From the NCBI RefSeq assembly GCF_900101545.1, contig NZ_FMZU01000019.1, forward strand, positions 62,001 to 126,000: a stretch of 64,000 nt of DNA. The letters run 5' to 3'. The notes below the pieces were generated by a model. That model was not told the DNA's origin. It was given only the letters and a program-made list of their open reading frames with translations, and did no database searches. Position 1 is the stretch's first letter. Each line of letters begins with the position of its first letter. Shown here piece after piece: positions 37,785-52,900 of the stretch. The translations under genes were made by a program, and so were the position numbers. The DNA is from Variovorax sp. CF079 (GTDB lineage Bacteria; Pseudomonadota; Gammaproteobacteria; Burkholderiales; Burkholderiaceae_C).

Positions 37785-37968
37785 CGCGCGTCTCCTGCAG
37801 AGTTTTCCCGAACTTCGCGAAGACCGCCACCAGCCCGCGTAGGAGCAGCACCCGCTCCTGTTCCCGAAAAGACTTACAGGGACCGACGAACGAGTTGCTG
37901 TCCGACATCCTGAAGCGCATGCGCCGCGCTTGCGCACGGCCCGGCCAGCACTTCAATGGCGGGCTGTG

Positions 37969-39856
<1,888 letters not shown>

Positions 39857-39864
<8 letters not shown>

Positions 39865-41899
39865 GAAAAATACCCCGGTCCGCCCCCCCACCCATCCGGA
39901 CGGCGCGGACGGCCGCGTACGCGCCGTCATCGACGCCGTCCTGCCCATCGTGGACGGCGGGCGCTTTCCCGTGAAGCGCGTGGCCGGGGAAGCGCTGCGC
40001 GTGCAGGCGCACTGCTTCGCCGACGGGCACGACATGCTGCGGGTCATGCTGCGCTGGCGCAGCGAGGACGACGCCCACGGGGCCGAGCTGCCGATGAAGC
40101 CGCTGGGCAACGACGTCTGGGAGGCCGAGTTCACGCCGCCCGCGATCGGCCGCTACCGCTACACCGTCGCGGCCTGGGTCGATGCCTTCGAGTCCTGGCG
40201 CCACGACATGGCGCGCCGCGTCGAGCTCGACGACATCCGCATCGCATCGCAGATCGGCGCGCTCGAGATCGCGGCGGCCGCCGAACGTGCCAATGGCGTG
40301 GAGCGCAAGACGCTGGCCCGCTGGGGCATGGAACTGCACAGCGCCGCCGTCGCCGACGCGGCCGATGCGACGGTGCTCAAGGCGCTGGCGCTGGACGAAG
40401 CCCTGGCCGCGCTCGCAGCCCGCTACCCGGACCGCCGCCTCGCGGCGCAGTATCCGTTGGAGCTGCCGCTGGTGGCCGATCGCGATCGCGCCCGCTTCAG
40501 TAGCTGGTACGAGCTGTTCCCGCGCTCGACGGCGACCGAGGCCGGACGCCACGGCAGCTTCAAGGACGTGGCAGCGCGCCTGCCCGCGATCGCGGCCATG
40601 GGCTTCGACGTGCTGTACTTCCCGCCGATCCATCCGATCGGCCGCGTGCAGCGCAAGGGCAAGAACAATGCGCTGGTCGCCAAGGCGGACGACGTCGGCA
40701 GCCCGTGGGCCATCGGCGCGGCCGAAGGCGGCCACAAGTCCATCCTGCCCGAACTCGGCACGGCCGAGGACTTCCGGCATCTGATCGCGCAGGCGGCCGG
40801 CCACGGCCTCGAGATCGCACTCGACATCGCCTTCCAGTGCGCGCCGGACCATCCGTACGTGAAGGCGCATCCCAGCTGGTTCCGCTGGCGGCCGGACGGC
40901 AGCGTGCAGTACGCCGAGAACCCGCCGAAGAAATACCAGGACATCTACCCCTTCAACTTCGAGAGCGAGGACTGGCCCGCGCTGTGGGCCGAGCTCAAGA
41001 GCGTCTTCGACCACTGGATCGCCGAGGGCGTCAAGATCTTCCGGGTCGACAACCCGCACACCAAGGCGTTCCCGTTCTGGGAATGGGCGATCGGCGAAAT
41101 CAAGCGCCAGCATCCCGAGGTCATCTTCCTGGCCGAAGCCTTCACGCGGCCCAAGGTGATGCACCGGTTGGCCAAGCTGGGCTTCACGCAGTCCTACACC
41201 TACTTCACCTGGCGCAACGGCAAGCAGGAACTGACCGAGTACTTCACCGAACTCTCGGCGGGACCGGGCAGCGAATATTTCCGCCCCAACGTCTGGCCCA
41301 ACACGCCCGACATCCTGCACGAGCGCCTGCAGGGCGGCGAGCCCGCGGTCTTCATGGCGCGCCTGGTTCTCGCCGCGACGCTGGCGGCCAACTACGGCAT
41401 CTACGGCCCCGCCTTTGAACTGCGCGAGCACCTGCCGCGCGAGCCGGGCAGCGAGGAGTACCTGCATTCCGAGAAGTACCAGCTGCGCGCCTGGAACCAC
41501 GACGATCCGGGAAGCCTCGCGCCCTTCATCGCCCGCGTCAACGGCATCCGGCGCGACAACCCCGCGCTCCATGCCGACCGCGGCCTGCGCTTCCTCGCGA
41601 TCGACAACGACCAGCTGCTGGCCTACGCCAAGCGCTCGGACGACGGCGTCAACGTGGTGGTGACGGTGGTGAACCTCGACCCGCACAACGTGCAGTCCGG
41701 CTGGCTCGCGCTCGATCCCGCGTCCATCGATTGCGAGGCCGGGCATCCGTTCCAGATGCACGACCTGCTGAGCAACCAGCGCTTCGTGTGGCAGGGAGAT
41801 CGTCACTTCGTCCGGCTCGATCCGCACAGCGTGCCGGCCCACATCTTCCGGGTGCGGCGCCGGGTTCGCGACGAGCGCGAGTTCGACTATTTCCAGTGA
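39857..41899 (+). CDS. glgE: Alpha-1,4-glucan:maltose-1-phosphate maltosyltransferase GlgE
   Basis: This 680-residue GH13_3 enzyme extends alpha-glucan using maltose-1-phosphate. Catalytic residues are Asp398 (FRVDNPHTK), Glu427 (FLAEAFTRP) and Asp485 (NTPDIL). These lie close to the positions known for Streptomyces GlgE. Family-specific stretches include YFPPIHPIGRVQRKGKNN and the N-terminal immunoglobulin-like part (about 1-200). The donor is made by the maltokinase half of the next gene. There is no glgA or glgC here, so this is the glucan-building route of the locus. Confidence 0.96.
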
Positions 41900-41911
41900 G
41901 GTCTTGCGCCC

Positions 41912-45253
<3,342 letters not shown>

Positions 45254-45276
45254 TCGAGCGACTGGAGAAACGCATC

Positions 45277-45984
45277 ATGGAAAGCTTCGGAATCCACCTG
45301 GAGCCCTTGCGGGCCATCCTGTTCCAGATCGGCGCATTCCTGCCGCGTCTTCTGATCGCGCTGATCGTGGTGCTCGGCGGTTGGCTGCTCGCCAAGCTGG
45401 CGCGCTTCACTGTCGTCAAGGCCCTGCGCGCGATCAACTTCAACGTGCTCACCGAACGCGCCGGCCTCGACAACTTCCTGCGGCAGGGCGGAATGCCCGG
45501 CGACACCACCAGCCTGTTCGGCGTGCTGGTGTACTGGCTGGTGATCCTCGCCGCGCTCCTGATCGCCTTCAACGGCCTCGGCCTGACCTACATCACCGAC
45601 CTGCTGGGCCGCGTGGTCTGGTTCGTTCCCAACATCTTCGTGGCCCTGCTGGTGCTGGCCTTCGGCTCCTACTTTGCGCGCTTCGTCGGCGACAGCGTCG
45701 CCACCTATGGCCGCAACATCAAGCTGCAGGACGCCGTGTTCCTCGGCAAGCTCGCGCAGTACGCGATCATGGTGTTCGTGGTGCTGATCGCGCTCGACCA
45801 GATCAAGGTCGGCGGCGACATCGTTCGCGAAAGCTTCCTCGTGATCCTGGCCGGCGTGGTCTTCGCGCTGGCGCTCGCCTTCGGTCTGGGCGGCAAGGAC
45901 TGGGCCGCGGAGCGCATCGAGCAATGGTGGCCGCGCGAGCGCAAGAACCCCGGCGACGGCCCAGACGACAAGCTCCCTAGATGA
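45277..45984 (+). CDS. Small mechanosensitive-channel-like membrane protein (TM-helix repeat)
   Basis: This 235-residue inner-membrane protein has four to five hydrophobic helices (about 18-45, 82-102, 112-138, 158-178 and 190-210). The repeated pattern around LGRVVWFVPNIFVALLVLAFG and ALAFGLGGKDWA resembles the conserved TM-helix repeat family (PF05552) near mechanosensitive channels. It lacks the long cytoplasmic MscS vestibule domain. It sits inside the trehalose operon, and its stop overlaps the glgX start (ATGA). A link between osmotic state and trehalose flux is inferred from position. Confidence 0.78.
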   Translation: MESFGIHLEPLRAILFQIGAFLPRLLIALIVVLGGWLLAKLARFTVVKALRAINFNVLTERAGLDNFLRQGGMPGDTTSLFGVLVYWLVILAALLIAFNGLGLTYITDLLGRVVWFVPNIFVALLVLAFGSYFARFVGDSVATYGRNIKLQDAVFLGKLAQYAIMVFVVLIALDQIKVGGDIVRESFLVILAGVVFALALAFGLGGKDWAAERIEQWWPRERKNPGDGPDDKLPR

Positions 45985-48152
45985 AGACCAACGATCAGAT
46001 CACCGCAGTCTGGCCCGGCCGCCCCTATCCGCCCGGCGCCCACTGGGACGGCCAGGGCGTCAACTTCGCGCTCTTCTCGCAGCATGCGCACAAGGTCGAG
46101 CTCTGCCTCTTCGACGAGAAGGGCCGCCACGAGCGGCTGCGCATCGCGATGCGCGAGCGCACCGACGACATCTGGCACTGCTACCTGCCCGAGGCGCGCC
46201 CGGGGCTGGCCTACGGCTATCGCGTGCACGGGCCCTACAAGCCCGAGGAGGGGCATCGCTTCAATCCGCACAAGCTGGTGCTCGACCCCTATGCCAAGGA
46301 CACGATCGGGCAACTGCGCTGGGGCGACGCGCTGTACGGCTACACCGTCGGGAGCAAGCGCGAGGACCTGTCCTTCGACCGCCGCGACAGCGCGCCGCTG
46401 ATGCCCAAGGGGCGCGTGCTCGAGCCCGCATTCACCTGGGGCGACGACCGCCGCCCGCACATCTCGTGGCAGGACATGGTGATCTACGAGCTGCACGTGC
46501 GCGGCTTCACGATGACCCACCCCGAGGTGCCACCGGACCTGCGCGGCACCTATGCGGCACTCGGTTCGGCGCCGGTGGTCGACTACCTGAAGCGCCTCGG
46601 CGTGACCACCGTCGAGCTGCTGCCGGTGCACAGCTTCCTGAACGACCACCACCTGGCGGAGAAAGGGCTGCAGAACTACTGGGGCTACAACACCCTGGCC
46701 TACTTCGCGCCCGAGATGCGCTATTGCGCCTCGCTCAAGGTCAAGGAGTTCAAGACCATGGTGAAGACGCTGCACTCGGCAGGCATCGAGGTCATCCTCG
46801 ACGTGGTCTACAACCACAGCTGCGAAGGCAACCATCTCGGGCCGACGCTGTCCATGCGCGGCGTCGACAACGCCTCCTACTACATCACCACCGCCGACAA
46901 CCGCCGCTTCTACGACGATTTCACCGGCTGCGGCAACACCGTGAACCTGGAGCATCCGCGCGCGCTGCAGCTGGTGATGGACTCGCTGCGCTACTGGGTC
47001 GAGGAGATGCACGTGGACGGCTTCCGCTTCGACCTCGCCGCGGCGCTGGCGCGCGAATCCGGCAAGGTCGAAAACCTCGGCGGCTTCTTCGATGCGATCC
47101 GCCAGGACCCCACGCTCAACCGCGTGAAGCTGATCGCCGAACCCTGGGACCTCGGCCACGGGGGCTACCGGGTCGGCAACTTCCCCTACGGCTGGGCCGA
47201 GTGGAACGACCGCTTCCGCGACGGCGTGCGCGGCTACTGGAAGGGCGACGACGGCGTGATGGGCGATCTTGCGCAACGCCTCACGGGCTCGCAGGACCTG
47301 TACGGCTGGTCGGGCCGGCGGCCGCATGCCAGCATCAACTTCGTCACCGCGCACGACGGCTTCACGCTGCAGGACCTGGTCTCCTACAACGAGAAGCACA
47401 ACGAGGCCAACGGCGAGGACAACCGCGACGGCAACAGCCACAACCTGTCTTGGAACTGCGGCTTCGAAGGGCCGAGCGACGACCCGGAGATCCAGGCGCT
47501 GCGCGAGCGGCAGAAGCGCAACCTCATCGCCACGCTGCTGCTGTCGCAGGGCGTGCCGATGATCCTGGCCGGCGACGAGCGCGGCCACACCCAGAACGGC
47601 AACAACAACATCTACTGCCAGGACAACGAAACGGCCTGGCTGGACTGGAATCCGACGCCGGAGGGCGACGCGCTGTTCGCCTTCATGCAGCGCGTGATCG
47701 CGCTGCGGCGCGCGCATCCCTCCTTTCGCCGCCGCAATTTTTTTCATGGCAAGCCGCTGGAAGGCAGCGCGGTCAAGGACGTGTGCTGGCTCAAGCCGGA
47801 CGGCCTCGAAATGACGCCGGAAGACTGGAACGATGCCCATGCGAGATGCTTCGCGATGCTGATCTCCGGCAACGGCATCACCGAGCGGGGACCGCGCGGC
47901 GAGGCGCTGCGCGACGACGACTTCCTGCTGCTCTTCAACGCCCACCACGACGAGATCGCGTTCACGCTGCCGTCCGGGGGCCAGGGCGCATGGCGCCTCA
48001 TGCTCGACACCGCGACGCAGGCCCTGCCGCCCGACGAGAACGAGGCCGCCTGCGGCGAAGCACCGGCCTGGACCTCGCCGAGCTACCCGCTGCAAGGACG
48101 GTCCTTCGTGTTGCTGAGCCGCGCCGCGCGCCCTGCGGAGAACGCCGAGTGA
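45981..48152 (+). CDS. glgX: Glycogen debranching enzyme GlgX
   Basis: This 723-residue GH13_11 isoamylase-type enzyme hydrolyses alpha-1,6 branches. It has an N-terminal CBM48 domain (WPGRPYPPGAHWDGQGVNFA), nucleophile Asp351 (DGFRFDLAA), acid/base Glu387 (IAEPWDLG) and Asp459 (TAHDGFTLQDLVSYNEKHN). The linear malto-oligosaccharides it frees would be substrates for MalQ::TreY downstream. The start overlaps the channel gene and the stop overlaps the treZ GTG start, so translation is coupled through this part of the operon. Confidence 0.95.
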   Translation: MKTNDQITAVWPGRPYPPGAHWDGQGVNFALFSQHAHKVELCLFDEKGRHERLRIAMRERTDDIWHCYLPEARPGLAYGYRVHGPYKPEEGHRFNPHKLVLDPYAKDTIGQLRWGDALYGYTVGSKREDLSFDRRDSAPLMPKGRVLEPAFTWGDDRRPHISWQDMVIYELHVRGFTMTHPEVPPDLRGTYAALGSAPVVDYLKRLGVTTVELLPVHSFLNDHHLAEKGLQNYWGYNTLAYFAPEMRYCASLKVKEFKTMVKTLHSAGIEVILDVVYNHSCEGNHLGPTLSMRGVDNASYYITTADNRRFYDDFTGCGNTVNLEHPRALQLVMDSLRYWVEEMHVDGFRFDLAAALARESGKVENLGGFFDAIRQDPTLNRVKLIAEPWDLGHGGYRVGNFPYGWAEWNDRFRDGVRGYWKGDDGVMGDLAQRLTGSQDLYGWSGRRPHASINFVTAHDGFTLQDLVSYNEKHNEANGEDNRDGNSHNLSWNCGFEGPSDDPEIQALRERQKRNLIATLLLSQGVPMILAGDERGHTQNGNNNIYCQDNETAWLDWNPTPEGDALFAFMQRVIALRRAHPSFRRRNFFHGKPLEGSAVKDVCWLKPDGLEMTPEDWNDAHARCFAMLISGNGITERGPRGEALRDDDFLLLFNAHHDEIAFTLPSGGQGAWRLMLDTATQALPPDENEAACGEAPAWTSPSYPLQGRSFVLLSRAARPAENAE

Positions 48153-49990
48153 AGCGCGTGCATCCCATGCCCTTCGGCGCCGGCGTCCTGCCCGAGGGCG
48201 GCGTGCGCTTCGCACTTTGGGCACCGGCCGTCGAACTGGTGATGCTGGAGCACGGGCCCGACGCCGGCGCGCGCACGCATCGCATGCTGCACGACGCGGA
48301 AGGCTGGCACCGCCTCGACCTGGACGAGGCGCGGCCCGGCGACAGCTATCGCTTCCGCTTGCCGGACGGCCTGCGCGTGCCGGACCCGGCCTCGCGCTTC
48401 AACCCGGAGGACGTGCACGGCGCGAGCCGCGTCGTCGACCCGGCGGCCTATGCATGGCAGCACCGGGCCTGGCGCGGCCGGCCGTGGGAGGAGGCGGTGG
48501 TCTACGAACTGCACGTCGGCACCTTCACGGCCGAAGGCACTTTCGCGGCCGCGCGGCAGCGCCTTCACGCGTTGGCCGAGCTGGGCATCACCGCGGTCGA
48601 GCTCATGCCGCTGGCCGACTTTCCGGGCCAGCGCAACTGGGGCTACGACGGCGTGCTGCCCTTTGCGCCGGACGCCGCCTACGGCACGCCGGACGAGCTC
48701 AAGGCGCTGGTCGACGACGCCCACGGGCTCGGCCTGATGGTGCTGATCGACGTGGTCTACAACCACTTCGGCCCCGAGGGCAACTACCTGCACGCCTACT
48801 GCCCGCAGTTCTTCAACCCCGCGCACCAGACGCCGTGGGGTTCGGCCATCAACTACGACGGCGAGGCGGCCCGGACGGTGCGCGACTTCTTCATCCACAA
48901 CGCGCTCTACTGGGTCGAGGAGTTCGGCTTCGACGGCCTGCGGATGGACGCGATCCACGCCATACGTGACGATTCCGGCAAGCACATCGTGCGCGAGATC
49001 TGCGAGGCGCTGCACGACGGGCCGGGCCGCGAGCGGCATGTGCACGTGGTGCTGGAGAACGATGCGAACCAGGCTTCACTGCTCGAGCGCGACGCCCGCG
49101 GCGTTCCGCTCGCGGGCACGGCCCAATGGAACGACGACCTCCACCATGCGGCCCACGTGCTGGTCACCGGCGAGGCCGACGGCTACTACGCCGACTATGC
49201 CGACGCGCCGGTGGCGCGCTTCGGGCGCGCGCTGGCCGAAGGCTTCATCTACCAGGGCCAGCCTTCGCACTTTCGCAACGGCGAGCCGCGCGGCGAGCCG
49301 TCCACGCACCTGCCGCTCGCCGCTTTCGTTTCCTTCTTGCAAACGCACGACCAGGTCGGCAACCGCGCCTTCGGCGAACGCATTCACAGGCTGGGCGACG
49401 CGGCGATGCTGCGCGCGGCCATGGCCTGCGTGCTGCTGTCGCCGCATGTGCCGATGCTGTTCATGGGCGAGGAATTCGCGGCGTCGACGCCGTTCCAGTA
49501 CTTCTGCGACTTCGGACCCGAGCTCGCCGCCGCCGTCTCGCGCGGCCGGCGCGAGGAGTTCGGCCGCTTCGCCGCCTTCAAGGACGAGGCGGCGCGTTCG
49601 CGCATTCCCGATCCCAATGCCGAGTCCACCTTCATGGCGTCCAAGCTGCGCTGGGAGGAGCGGGATGTCCCCCATCACAGCGCCCGCCTCGCCGAGCTGC
49701 GCGAACTGCTGGCCCTGCGACAGCAGCGCCTGGTGCCCCTGCTGGCGGGCCAGCGCGGCGCCGGCCGTTTCCACTGCGAGGGCGCGTTGCTGCAGGTCGA
49801 CTGGACGCTCGGGTCGGCGGCAGCGCTGCATCTGCTCGCGAACTTCGGCCTCGAGGAAATGGCATGCGCGGCGCCGCCCGGCGACCTGCTCTGGTCCATC
49901 GGTGCGGCGCAGACCACGAATGCCACGCCGCTGAACCTGGCGCCCGGCGCGGTGCATACGACGCTGCAGGAGGAGGTCCGCCTTGACTGA
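48149..49990 (+). CDS. treZ: Malto-oligosyltrehalose trehalohydrolase TreZ
   Basis: This 613-residue GH13_10 enzyme releases trehalose from maltooligosyl-trehalose. The GTG start overlaps the glgX stop (GTGA). The N-terminal CBM48-like domain begins FGAGVLPEGGVRFALWAPA. Catalytic residues are Asp267 (DGLRMDAIHAIRD), Glu303 (VVLENDAN) and the Asp in LQTHDQVGNR; ADFPGQRNWGYDGV is TreZ-typical. Its substrate comes from the TreY half of the next gene, whose start overlaps its last 8 bp. Confidence 0.95.
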   Translation: MKRVHPMPFGAGVLPEGGVRFALWAPAVELVMLEHGPDAGARTHRMLHDAEGWHRLDLDEARPGDSYRFRLPDGLRVPDPASRFNPEDVHGASRVVDPAAYAWQHRAWRGRPWEEAVVYELHVGTFTAEGTFAAARQRLHALAELGITAVELMPLADFPGQRNWGYDGVLPFAPDAAYGTPDELKALVDDAHGLGLMVLIDVVYNHFGPEGNYLHAYCPQFFNPAHQTPWGSAINYDGEAARTVRDFFIHNALYWVEEFGFDGLRMDAIHAIRDDSGKHIVREICEALHDGPGRERHVHVVLENDANQASLLERDARGVPLAGTAQWNDDLHHAAHVLVTGEADGYYADYADAPVARFGRALAEGFIYQGQPSHFRNGEPRGEPSTHLPLAAFVSFLQTHDQVGNRAFGERIHRLGDAAMLRAAMACVLLSPHVPMLFMGEEFAASTPFQYFCDFGPELAAAVSRGRREEFGRFAAFKDEAARSRIPDPNAESTFMASKLRWEERDVPHHSARLAELRELLALRQQRLVPLLAGQRGAGRFHCEGALLQVDWTLGSAAALHLLANFGLEEMACAAPPGDLLWSIGAAQTTNATPLNLAPGAVHTTLQEEVRLD

Positions 49991-52900
49991 GCCCGCGCGC
50001 ATCGTCGACGACGACGAAGCGCTGGGCCCGCTGTGTGCGCACTTCGGCATCGCCACCGACTACGAGGACGTCTGGCGAACGCGCCGTCCGGTGCCGCGCG
50101 ACAGCCTGGTCGCCTTGCTGGCGGAGCTCGACGTCCGCATCGATGCCACCACGACGGCCGAGGACGCGCTCGCCGCGGCCCGCCGCGCCGCATGGACGCA
50201 AGGCCTGCCGCCGGTGCATGCGATCCAAGCTGCGGCGCCGACGTGGCAACTGCACTTGCGCCTTCCCGCAACGACCGGCCGGCTGCGCTGGCAGCTGGAC
50301 GAGGAATCCGGCCCGCGGCACCAGGGCGAACTCGACGTGCTGGCCCTGCCCGAGCTTGCGCACGCCGAGCTCGATGGCGTGCGCTGGTGCGAGCGCGAGC
50401 TCTCGTTTTCGCTTGCGCTGCCGGCCGGCTACCACCGCCTCAGCATCGAGGGCCTGGCCGGCCCGGTCGGCGAGATGCTGATCGTGAGCGCCCCCGCACG
50501 CTGCTGGCGCCCGGCGGCATTGCAGGACGGCGGCCGCATCTGGGGGCCCGCGGTGCAGCTGTATGCGCTGCGTTCTGCGCGCAACTGGGGCATCGGCGAC
50601 TTCGGCGATCTTGAGCAGCTGGTCACGCAGATGGCCGCGCGCGGCGCCGACATCGTCGGACTCAATCCGCTGCACGCCCTCTTCCCGCACAACCCGGCCC
50701 ATGCGAGTCCCTACAGCCCGTCCTCGCGCCGGCATCTCAATGTGCTCTACATCGACGTCGAGGCGGTCGATGGCTTCGCCGCCTGCGACGCGGCCCGGCA
50801 GCTCGTGCACTCGCTCGAATTCCAGACCCGGCTCGCGCGCCTGCGCGAAGCGCCGCTGGTCGACTACGCGGCCGTGGCCGCAGCGAAGTTCGAGGTGCTG
50901 AAGCTTCTTTACGCGCAGTTTCGCGAACAGCATCTGTCAGCCGACGGCCGCAACGCGCGCGACGATGCGGGCCGCGCCTTCCTGGCCTTCGTGGCCGAAG
51001 GCGGCGAAGCGCTGTACGGCCACGCCCTGTTCGAGGCGCTGCAGGCCCACTTCCACGCGGCCGACGACGCGGTTTGGGGCTGGCCGGCATGGCCCGAGGC
51101 CTTTCGCGATCCGGCCGGCGCCGAGGTCGCCGCCTTCGCACAGCAGCATGCCGAGCGCGTGCAGTACCACCAGTACCTGCAATGGCTGGCCGAATGCCAG
51201 CTCGAGCGTGCCAACGCGCGCTGCAAGGCGCTGGGGCTGGGCGTCGGCCTGTACCTCGATCTGGCGGTGTCGGTGGACCGCGCGGGCTCCGAGGTCTGGA
51301 GCGAACGCACTTGCTTTGCTGCCGAAGCCAGCGTGGGCGCGCCGCCGGACGAGTTCAATCCCGGAGGCCAGGGCTGGGGCCTGCCGCCGCTCCGGCCGGA
51401 TCGCCTGCGCGCCGACCGCTACCGCCTCTTCATCGACACGCTGCGCGCCAATATGAAGAGCGCCGGCGCGCTGCGCATCGACCACGTGATGGGGCTGATG
51501 CGCCTGTTCTGGATACCGCCCGGACGAAGCGCCACCGATGGCGCCTACGTGCACTACGCGCTAGCCGAGCTGCTCGCGATCGTCGCGTTGGAGAGCCGGC
51601 GCAACCGCTGCATGGTGATCGGCGAAGACCTGGGCACGGTGGCGCCGGAGATGCGCGAGGCGCTGGCGCGCGTGGACGTGCTGTCCTACCGCGTGCTGTT
51701 CTTCGAACGCACCGACGACGGCGAGTTCAAGTCCGCGGCCGACTACCCGCCCGACGCGCTGGCCGCGATCGGCACGCACGATCTGCCGACCCTCGCCGGA
51801 TGGTGGAGCGGAGAGGACCTGCGGTTGCGGCTGCAGCTCGGCCTGTTTCCCGAGCTGGCGCTGTTCGAGAAGCAGCTCCGCGATCGCGCGCGGGAGCGCG
51901 TGGGGCTGCTTCTGCAGCTCGAGCACGCGGGTCTGCTGTCGGCCGAGGAAGTCGCCGAGGCCACGGGCCGCCCAACGCCGGCGCCGCGCACGGTGGAGGC
52001 GGTCCACGCCTTTCTTGCCGCTGCACCCTCGACGATCATGATGGTGCAGTTCGAGGACGCGCTCGGCGTCACGGACCAGGTCAACATGCCCGGCACCACC
52101 GCGGAGCAGCCGAACTGGCAGCGCAAACTGCCGCTGGATCTGCAGGCGCTGGCGGCGAGCGAAGAAGTCTCGGGCCTGTGCACCACCATGGCCGCATCGC
52201 GGCCGCGCCGCGCGCCCGGCAGCGAGCGCCGCGGCAGCAGCACCCTGGTGCCGCGCGCCACCTACCGGCTCCAGTTCCACAAGGACTTCGGCTTCGACGA
52301 TGCCATTCGCATCCTCCCCTACCTCGCCCGCCTGGGCGTGAGCCACATCTACTGCTCGCCGATCCAGCGCGCCCGCGCGGGCAGCATGCATGGCTACGAC
52401 GTCGTCGCACACGACGAGATCAACCCCGAACTCGGCGGGCGCGAAGGCTTCGATCGCTTCGTCGCGGCCTTGCGCGAACACGGCATGGGCCAGCTGCTGG
52501 ACCTGGTGCCCAACCACATGGGCGTGATGGGCGCCGACAACGCATGGTGGATGGACGTGCTGGAGAACGGACCCGCTTCGCTGTTCGCGCAGCACTTCGA
52601 CATCGACTGGCAGCCGCTCAATCCCGAGCTCGCGGGCAAGGTGCTGGTGCCGGTGCTGGGTGACCACTATGGCGACGTGCTCACCAGCGGCGATCTGGTG
52701 CTGCGCTTCGACGAGGAAGCCGGAAGCCTGGCGCTGCACTACTTCGAACACCGCTTTCCGCTGGCGCCGGAGAGCTATCCGCGCGTGCTCGCGGGCGCCG
52801 AGACGCAGCAGGGCGATGCGGAGCTCGCGGCGCGCCTGGCCAGCACGGCCTCCGCCTTCGGCCGGCTGCCGGGCCGCGATGCCGAGGATCCCGTCGCCCG

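Noticed and set aside
46466..49990. Apparent 1174-codon protein fusing part of glgX with TreZ
   Set aside because: The first 560 codons are a shadow frame of glgX; TreZ proper begins at GTG 48149 with a normal N-terminal domain.
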